A stretch of 64,000 nt of DNA from Salinispirillum sp. LH 10-3-1. GTDB lineage: Bacteria > Pseudomonadota > Gammaproteobacteria > Pseudomonadales > Natronospirillaceae. Position numbers and translations under genes: made by a program. Under the pieces are notes generated by a model, which worked only from the letters and a program-made list of their open reading frames with translations, searched no databases and was not told the DNA's origin. The stretch spans positions 1,426,001 to 1,490,000 of the forward strand of contig NZ_CP101717.1 in the NCBI RefSeq assembly GCF_030643825.1. Reading direction: 5' to 3'. Positions 58,416 through 64,000 of the stretch are shown here, one piece after another. The number at the start of each line of letters is the position of its first letter. Positions within the stretch are counted from its first letter, which is position 1.

Positions 58416-59681
58416 ATGAAATTAATATACCTTCACCAGTATTTTAATACTCCCGAAATGTCTGGGGGCACACGCTCGTACGAAATGGCGCGTCGTATGG
58501 TTCTAGCTGGCCATGAAGTGCAAATGGTAACAAGTTACCGCGAGGAGGACAGCCGTCGTCGAGGATGGTTTCAAACAGAAGAATCTGGCATTAAAGTTCA
58601 TTGGTATCCCGTTTTCTATTCAAACTCCATGAGCTTCTGGCAGCGAGTTAAGGCATTTATTTCTTTTGCTATTGCTGCTAGAAGAAAAGCAATTGAACTT
58701 GATGGTGATGTGGTTTTCGCTACCAGTACGCCCTTAACAATTGCCTTGCCTGCGGTACCTGCTGCCCGTAAGAAAAAAATTCCGATGGTCTTTGAAGTAC
58801 GTGATCTTTGGCCGGAAATGCCTATTGCCATGGGTGCTTTGAAAAATCCGCTGTTACGTTTCGCTGCCCATAAGCTAGAAAGCTGGGCATATATAAACTC
58901 ATCAGCGGTTGTTGCTCTTTCTCCGGGAATGAAAGAAGGGGTTGTGCGTGCAGGTTTTCCCGCCGAAAAAGTAGCAGTTATTCCTAACAGTAGTGATAAC
59001 GTTGAATTCAAGCACGACAGTTCAGCAGCAGCTTCGTTCCGTGCACAGCGAAGCTGGTTGAAGGATAAGCCGTTACTTGTCTATACCGGCACCTTTGGAA
59101 GGGTCAATGGTGTCGCTTATATGGTTGAGTTAGCTAAAGAGCTAAAAGCGTTAAAATCAGATGTTTGTATTTTGTTGGTTGGGCAGGGTGCTGAGAGAGA
59201 TGCCGTGATCGCCGCTGCAAAAGATGCCGGCGTTTTCGAGGTCAATCTGTTTGTAGAGAACGCAATGCCCAAAAAGGACATTCCCGCCTTGCTGAGTGCA
59301 GCAACTATGGCATCGGCACTTTTCATAGATCTGCCAGAAATGAGGCCGAACTCAGCCAATAAGTTTTTTGACGCATTGGCTTCAGGCACCCCGGTTTTTC
59401 TGAACTATGGTGGCTGGATGCATGATCTAGTTGTGGAGAGCAATTGTGGAATGGCGATGTGGCAGTGCCCGATTGCAGAGGTTGCGGCTTTGGTTCATGA
59501 AAAGATGCATGATACCGATTGGTTGGAGTCGGCCGGGATGGCATCACGTAAGCTTGCTGAAGAACACTTTGCGCGTGATGATTTAGCTCAGCAGTTAATG
59601 GAAGTATTAAAGTCGACGGTAGAAGGGCATCCTGAGAGGGCAGAATCTATTGCCCCCGGTTTATACAACATGAAGGTTTGA
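58416..59681 (+). CDS. Family 4 glycosyltransferase (WbuB-like)
   Basis: The 421-residue GT-B protein has HQYFNTPEMSGGTRSYEMAR at the N-terminus, FEVRDLWPEMPIA in the middle and VYTGTFGRVNGVAYM, with the C-terminal RPNSANKFFDALASGTPVFL nucleotide-binding part. This is the WbuB/fucosamine-transferase type. From position next to the PglC-like gene it may add the second sugar to the diacetylbacillosamine-lipid (inference). GC returns to the higher level from here on. Confidence 0.9.
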   Translation: MKLIYLHQYFNTPEMSGGTRSYEMARRMVLAGHEVQMVTSYREEDSRRRGWFQTEESGIKVHWYPVFYSNSMSFWQRVKAFISFAIAARRKAIELDGDVVFATSTPLTIALPAVPAARKKKIPMVFEVRDLWPEMPIAMGALKNPLLRFAAHKLESWAYINSSAVVALSPGMKEGVVRAGFPAEKVAVIPNSSDNVEFKHDSSAAASFRAQRSWLKDKPLLVYTGTFGRVNGVAYMVELAKELKALKSDVCILLVGQGAERDAVIAAAKDAGVFEVNLFVENAMPKKDIPALLSAATMASALFIDLPEMRPNSANKFFDALASGTPVFLNYGGWMHDLVVESNCGMAMWQCPIAEVAALVHEKMHDTDWLESAGMASRKLAEEHFARDDLAQQLMEVLKSTVEGHPERAESIAPGLYNMKV

Positions 59682-59682
59682 A

Positions 59683-60306
59683 GTGAAGATGGTAAAACGA
59701 CTTATTGACATCGTTTCAGCAACATTGGGTCTCGCAGTGCTTTCGCCTGTGATCGCCATCGTCGCGTACAATGTACGACGGAAGCTAGGGTCGCCAGTGT
59801 TTTTCCGGCAAACTCGTCCTGGTAAGGGTGGAAAACCTTTCGAGATGGTGAAGTTTCGTACAATGCGGGATGCTTTTGATTCCTCTGGGAACCCTCTGCC
59901 CGATACAGAGCGTCTGACCTCTTTTGGTCGTTTTTTACGCTCAACCAGCTTGGATGAGTTGCCTGAGTTGTGGAATGTACTTAAAGGGGATATGAGTTTA
60001 GTAGGGCCTCGTCCTTTAAGAATGGAGTATCTACCGCTTTATAATGAACGACAAGCGAGGCGACATGAAGTTCCCCCCGGCGTTACAGGGTTGGCTCAGG
60101 TCAGTGGTCGTAACTCTATCTCGTGGGAAGAAAAGTTTGAGCTTGACGTTTGGTATGTTGAAAACTGGAACGTTTGGCTGGATCTCAAAATATTGTTTCT
60201 GACGGTGAAAAAGGTAGTCGTTAGAGAGGGGGTTGACAGTGAGGAAGGAGTACCTATGCCTCGCTTTACGGGAACTTCTAAACACGAAAAAGATTTAGAA
60301 AAATGA
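59683..60306 (+). CDS. PglC-like undecaprenyl-phosphate sugar phosphotransferase
   Basis: This 207-residue monotopic phosphoglycosyl transferase has a re-entrant N-terminal helix (LIDIVSATLGLAVLSPVIAIV), FRQTRPGKGGKPFEMVKFRT, the catalytic Asp-Glu in STSLDELPELWNVL and GDMSLVGPRPL. The short form matches PglC/WcaJ catalytic domains. It transfers a sugar-1-phosphate to undecaprenyl phosphate and starts repeat-unit assembly; with PglD-, PglE- and PglF-like genes beside it the sugar is probably diacetylbacillosamine. The start is GTG 59683 or ATG 59689. Confidence 0.92.
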   Translation: MKMVKRLIDIVSATLGLAVLSPVIAIVAYNVRRKLGSPVFFRQTRPGKGGKPFEMVKFRTMRDAFDSSGNPLPDTERLTSFGRFLRSTSLDELPELWNVLKGDMSLVGPRPLRMEYLPLYNERQARRHEVPPGVTGLAQVSGRNSISWEEKFELDVWYVENWNVWLDLKILFLTVKKVVVREGVDSEEGVPMPRFTGTSKHEKDLEK

Positions 60307-60947
60307 GTAAGGTAATGATTGTAGGTGCTAGTGGGTTCGGAAAAGAAGTCGCTTGGTTGTGTAAGCGCTTAGGGCGCACAGTATTGGGGTTTTTAGATGA
60401 CAATCCTAAATTGAAGGATGGCTCGTTTTATGAACTACCAGTTTTAGGTAGTACGTCGGATTGGCACCAATACGAAGAATGTGAGTTTGTTGTTGCGATA
60501 GGTGCTCCTCGGGTGCGGAAAAAAATTGTCGAGAGTATGAGGAAGCTCGGTAAGCCACAATTTGCTACTTTGATTGATCCATCAGCGCAGATCGATTGTG
60601 ATGTAACTGTTATCGGCGAGGGAACGGTCATTTGCTCGGGAGCTGTTTGTACGGCGGATGTGAAAATCGGTACTCATGTAGTAATTAATAAGCTTTGCAG
60701 CATTGGGCATGATGTGAATATTTGTGATTACGTTACTTTAGCGCCGATGGTCATGCTGGGTGGGCATGTTGAAGTGCAGTCAGGTGTTGAAGTTGGGGCG
60801 TCTGCTGCTGTCAGGCAAGGTTGCACTCTGTCTGTTGGCTCAATGATAGGCATGGGTAGTGTTGTGTTGAAGGATACTCAAGTAAATGAAGTAGTGCTGG
60901 GGAATCCAGCGAAGCATTATAAATGGACGGAAGACTTTTATGCTTAA
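60303..60947 (+). CDS. PglD-like acetyltransferase
   Basis: The 214-residue protein has an N-terminal Rossmann-like fold (VMIVGASGFGKEVAWLCK) and a hexapeptide beta-helix (about 95-200) with INKLCSIGHDVNI, which carries the catalytic His, ending VVLGNPAKHYKW. It should acetylate UDP-4-amino-4,6-dideoxy-GlcNAc. It overlaps the PglC-like gene by four bases and the aminotransferase by eight. Confidence 0.9.
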   Translation: MSKVMIVGASGFGKEVAWLCKRLGRTVLGFLDDNPKLKDGSFYELPVLGSTSDWHQYEECEFVVAIGAPRVRKKIVESMRKLGKPQFATLIDPSAQIDCDVTVIGEGTVICSGAVCTADVKIGTHVVINKLCSIGHDVNICDYVTLAPMVMLGGHVEVQSGVEVGASAAVRQGCTLSVGSMIGMGSVVLKDTQVNEVVLGNPAKHYKWTEDFYA

Positions 60948-62115
60948 CTCGCCGTTTTCGCCTTGGCCTTCATTCACCGAAGAAGAGGCCAATGCATGTC
61001 GTGATGTTGTGTTGTCTAACCGAGTGAACTATTGGACGGGTGGCGAAGGCCGTGCGTTCGAGAAAGAGTTTGCGGCATGGGCAGACTGTGAATACGCCAT
61101 TGCATTAGCCAATGGTACCGTGGCGTTGGATGTTGCGTTGAAGGCGTTGGGTGTGGCCGGAGGGGACGAGGTGATTGTTACCCCTCGTACTTTTTTGGCG
61201 TCGGTATCTTCCGTGGTGACAGCGGGGGCTACGCCGGTGTTCGCTGACATAGACCCAAACAGCCAAAACATTGAAGCGCATACCATTGTTCCGAAAATCA
61301 CGCCTAAAACAAAAGCTGTAGTGGTGGTGCATTTGGCGGGATACCCCGCTGATATGGACCCAATTATGGCGCTCGCTAAGCAGCACGGCTTCTACGTGAT
61401 TGAAGACTGCGCACAGGCCCATGGAGCGCGTTACAAAGGCCGATCTGTAGGTAGCATTGGCCATATTGGTGCATGGTCTTTTTGCCAAGACAAAATCATG
61501 ACGACGGGCGGTGAGGGCGGTATGGTCACCACTAATGACAAAGCCCTGTGGTCGTCTATGTGGTCTTATAAAGACCACGGCAAAAGTTGGGAGGCTGTGT
61601 ACGAGCGTGAGCACCCGCCGGGGTTTCGTTGGTTACATGAGTCATTCGGTACCAATTGGCGCATGCTGGAAATGCAGGCGGTGATAGGCCGTATTCAGCT
61701 AACACGCATGGCAGAGTGGACGGTGAAGCGGACGGAGAACGCTCAGGCTATTTGGGAAACTTGTAGCTCGCTAAAGGGTTTGCGTGTGCCAGCAGTGCCG
61801 AGCGACATGCTGCATGCGGCGTATAAATGCTATGTCTTTGTGGAGCCTGAGCAATTGTCATCTGGTTGGGATAGAGACCGGATTATGAACGAAATTAACG
61901 CGCGTGGCGTGCCATGTTTCTCCGGTTCTTGTTCTGAGGTGTACTTGGAAAAAGCCTTTGATGGGACGGATTACCGGCCAAAAGAGCGCTTGCCTGTAGC
62001 GAGAGAGCTGGGCGAGACGAGTTTGATGTTTTTGGTTCACCCGACGTTAACGACTGCGGAAATTCAGAAGACTTGTCGCGTTATTCAAGAGGTGATGAGC
62101 GAAGCCGTTGGTTGA
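60940..62115 (+). CDS. PglE-like DegT-family aminotransferase
   Basis: The 391-residue PLP enzyme has NGTVALDVALKALGV, DCAQAHGARYKGRSVGS and the PLP lysine in FCQDKIMTTGGEGG (about residue 185). Between a PglD-like and a PglF-like gene it should aminate UDP-4-keto-6-deoxy-GlcNAc at C4. The eight-base overlap with the acetyltransferase suggests coupled translation. Confidence 0.9.
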   Translation: MLNSPFSPWPSFTEEEANACRDVVLSNRVNYWTGGEGRAFEKEFAAWADCEYAIALANGTVALDVALKALGVAGGDEVIVTPRTFLASVSSVVTAGATPVFADIDPNSQNIEAHTIVPKITPKTKAVVVVHLAGYPADMDPIMALAKQHGFYVIEDCAQAHGARYKGRSVGSIGHIGAWSFCQDKIMTTGGEGGMVTTNDKALWSSMWSYKDHGKSWEAVYEREHPPGFRWLHESFGTNWRMLEMQAVIGRIQLTRMAEWTVKRTENAQAIWETCSSLKGLRVPAVPSDMLHAAYKCYVFVEPEQLSSGWDRDRIMNEINARGVPCFSGSCSEVYLEKAFDGTDYRPKERLPVARELGETSLMFLVHPTLTTAEIQKTCRVIQEVMSEAVG

Positions 62116-62199
62116 CACGTTGAGAGTGTGGTGGATTATTTCCGGTACATTTTTATGACGGTAGCGGGTAAGGGCAGCGGGGATCGGGTACGGTCGTAG

Positions 62200-62219
62200 G
62201 GCAGGTGGTTTCACCTGCC
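62200..62219. repeat. Family B palindrome upstream of the PglF-like gene
   Basis: GGCAGGTGGTTTCACCTGCC, with decayed palindromic sequence on both sides in a 267-bp gap (62116-62382). No other feature is seen in that gap except AAGGA just ahead of the next start. Confidence 0.7.
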
Positions 62220-62382
62220 GTGTTTGACGCGGGTATGCTCATACAGAAAAGCGCCCGCCCAACGGGTGGGAATTGCGTCCCACGGTACGGTAGGCGTAAA
62301 CTGCGGTGTGACAGTGCACACACACCCAAATGTTGTGCCATAATAACAACAAGAATTATCTGTTGTAGACAAGGATCGCTGT

Positions 62383-64000
62383 ATGAACGCTGGCAAGAAG
62401 TTAGCCGGACCTGATGCCGAATTGTTGAAGCGCAATCTTCATTTACGCGTGGCTACATTGAGCCGCAGAGCCAAGCGCGTGATCATGGTAATGGCGGACT
62501 TCGTGGCGTTGCCTTTGGCACTGTGGACGGCGTACGCTCTGCGTTTTTCTACCTTACTACCCCCTCCCGGTTACCTTACCAGCGCCTTTTGGTTATTCGT
62601 GACCGTGCCCTTCATTGGGGTGTTTATCTTCGCTCGTTTTGGCCTGTACCGTGCAGTGGTGCGGTACATGGGCGTACAGGCGATGATGGCGGTCGTTAAA
62701 GGCGTTGTGTTGCTGGCGCTGATACTGTTCGCGATGGCCTATGTGATGCGTTTGGATGTTTTTCCGCGTTCTATTCCGATCAACTTTGCCCTGATCGCCA
62801 TGCTGTATGTGGGCGGTAGCCGATTCGTGGTGCGTTCGTATTATCAGTGGCTGATCAAACACTATTCGGATAAACAAGCGGTCATTATTTACGGTGCGGG
62901 CGGTGCGGGGGCGCAGCTGGCGAATGCATTGGCGGCAGGGCGTGAGTTTTACGTGGTGGCTTTTTTGGACGACGACCAGAGCATGTGGGGCAGTTCGGTG
63001 CTGGGGATTCCAGTGTTCTGCCCGCAGAAAGCTCCGGAGTTGGTTGAGAAGTACCAGCCAGAAAGCTTGCTGCTGGCCTTGCCTTCGGCCTCACGCAAAC
63101 AACGTAAGCATGCGCTAGATATGTTAGAGGGCTTGCCGGTTCACGTGTTGACGGTGCCGTCTATGCCCGAAATTGTCTCGGGTGAGGCAACATTGGACCA
63201 ATTGCGTGAAGTGGAAGTTGAGGATCTGCTAGGGCGTGACCCTGTGCCACCAAAGCAAGAGCTGCTGGACCACAGTATTCGCAACAAGGTAGTGATGGTG
63301 ACGGGCGCGGGCGGGTCTATTGGTTCAGAGTTGTGCCGGCAGATTCTACGCAATGGCCCACGTAAGCTGATTTTGTTTGAATCCAATGAATACAGTTTGT
63401 ACAGCATAGACCAAGAGCTGAACAAACAGTGCTATGAAGAAGGCATTACTACGCGCATTCTGCCGTTTTTAGGCAGCGTGGTGAACCGGGCTCGGGTAGA
63501 GGCCATTATGCTGCGGTACAAGGTACAAACGGTGTACCACGCGGCAGCCTATAAGCATGTGCCCATGGTGGAGCACAATGTATTTGAGGGTATTCGCAAC
63601 AATGTCATCGGCACTCAGGTGGTGGCCCAGTGTTCGGCGGATACCGGCGTAGAGCGCTGTATTTTGGTGTCTACCGACAAAGCGGTGCGCCCGACCAATG
63701 TGATGGGCGCGACGAAGCGTTTGGCGGAGCTGATTCTGCAAGACCTCGCATTACAGGGCAAGGATACTGTGTTCTCTATGGTGCGTTTTGGCAATGTATT
63801 GGGTTCTTCTGGCTCGGTGGTGCCGTTGTTCCGCCAACAAATTGAAAACGGTGGGCCGGTGACGGTGACTCACCCGGACATCAACCGGTTTTTTATGACC
63901 ATTCCCGAAGCCGCCTTGTTGGTTATTCAGGCGGGTTCTATGGCGCAGGGCGGAGACGTGTTTGTGCTGGATATGGGCAGCCCGGTGAAGATCGTGAACT
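62383..64000 (+). CDS. PglF/WbpM-type UDP-GlcNAc 4,6-dehydratase (runs off the window)
   Basis: The 539 codons visible include four to five N-terminal membrane helices (residues 35-160), a CoA-binding-like Rossmann domain (VIIYGAGGAGAQLANAL, about 165-280) and an SDR domain (VMVTGAGGSIGSELC, about 305 on). STDKAVRPTNVMGATKR has Met in place of the usual catalytic Tyr, the Ser-Met-Lys triad of this family. It forms UDP-4-keto-6-deoxy-GlcNAc, the first step to diacetylbacillosamine. The C-terminus is missing. Confidence 0.93.
   Translation, partial: MNAGKKLAGPDAELLKRNLHLRVATLSRRAKRVIMVMADFVALPLALWTAYALRFSTLLPPPGYLTSAFWLFVTVPFIGVFIFARFGLYRAVVRYMGVQAMMAVVKGVVLLALILFAMAYVMRLDVFPRSIPINFALIAMLYVGGSRFVVRSYYQWLIKHYSDKQAVIIYGAGGAGAQLANALAAGREFYVVAFLDDDQSMWGSSVLGIPVFCPQKAPELVEKYQPESLLLALPSASRKQRKHALDMLEGLPVHVLTVPSMPEIVSGEATLDQLREVEVEDLLGRDPVPPKQELLDHSIRNKVVMVTGAGGSIGSELCRQILRNGPRKLILFESNEYSLYSIDQELNKQCYEEGITTRILPFLGSVVNRARVEAIMLRYKVQTVYHAAAYKHVPMVEHNVFEGIRNNVIGTQVVAQCSADTGVERCILVSTDKAVRPTNVMGATKRLAELILQDLALQGKDTVFSMVRFGNVLGSSGSVVPLFRQQIENGGPVTVTHPDINRFFMTIPEAALLVIQAGSMAQGGDVFVLDMGSPVKIVN

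Noticed and set aside
62812..62822. ops-like GGCGGTAGCC inside the PglF-like gene
   Set aside because: It encodes the conserved Gly-Gly-Ser-Arg of the protein, has no leader context or promoter, and is likely chance.

Overview
The window looks like a chromosomal segment of a Gram-negative gammaproteobacterium, probably a marine Oceanospirillales-type organism. This rests on gene content only: OxyR, MscK-type channel, DUF3080, HAE-1 RND pump, RfaH, MltC-like transglycosylase, LPP20 lipoproteins and an O-antigen/capsule cluster with JUMPstart/ops-like sites. No rRNA or tRNA gene and no CRISPR array was seen. Most genes have moderately high GC; parts of the polysaccharide cluster (about 47.7-48.5 kb and 51.3-58.4 kb) are clearly AT-rich and look acquired.

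Layout. 0-9.7 kb is core-like: a truncated mscK-type gene, oxyR divergent from a YeeZ-like NAD-binding protein, a DUF3080 lipoprotein, and an RND efflux operon (adaptor, pump, small membrane protein). 9.9-37.9 kb is an envelope-protein island: a family of lipoproteins paired with outer-membrane beta-barrels (three pairs, one with the barrel reduced to a 30-codon remnant next to an IS3-family insertion, one with the lipoprotein broken by an in-frame stop), an NlpE/META lipoprotein, a TraF-like OMP with a lipoprotein, and a tight four-gene minus-strand operon of a TPR-barrel protein, a FecR-domain protein and two giant lipoproteins with delta-60-type propeller repeats. 38.0-41.5 kb carries an RfaH-type antiterminator, two LPP20-like lipoproteins and a MltC-like transglycosylase. 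41.5-64.0 kb is a Wzx/Wzy-type surface polysaccharide cluster.

The polysaccharide genes fit together. ManC gives GDP-mannose; Ugd and a UDP-glucuronate 4-epimerase give UDP-GlcA and UDP-GalA; RmlA, RmlB, a DegT aminotransferase and a NeuD/VioB-like acetyltransferase should give a dTDP-4-acetamido-4,6-dideoxyhexose; PglF-, PglE- and PglD-like enzymes should give UDP-N,N'-diacetylbacillosamine, which the PglC-like transferase loads on undecaprenyl phosphate. Three glycosyltransferases, a flippase, an EpsG-like polymerase and a Wzz complete the route. Two near-identical promoter + ops + EPS-associated MarR-type regulator cassettes flank ugd and the epimerase, and an RfaH homologue is encoded 6 kb upstream of the first.

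Two families of short palindromic intergenic repeats run through the window. Family A (core GTAGGAG) supplies the TAG stop codon of five different genes; family B (core GGCGGGTGTNNACACCCGCC) surrounds many intergenic gaps and contains the probable start codon of the MltC-like gene. The strongest candidates for undescribed biology are the lipoprotein/beta-barrel pair family and the TPR-barrel/FecR/giant-lipoprotein operon.
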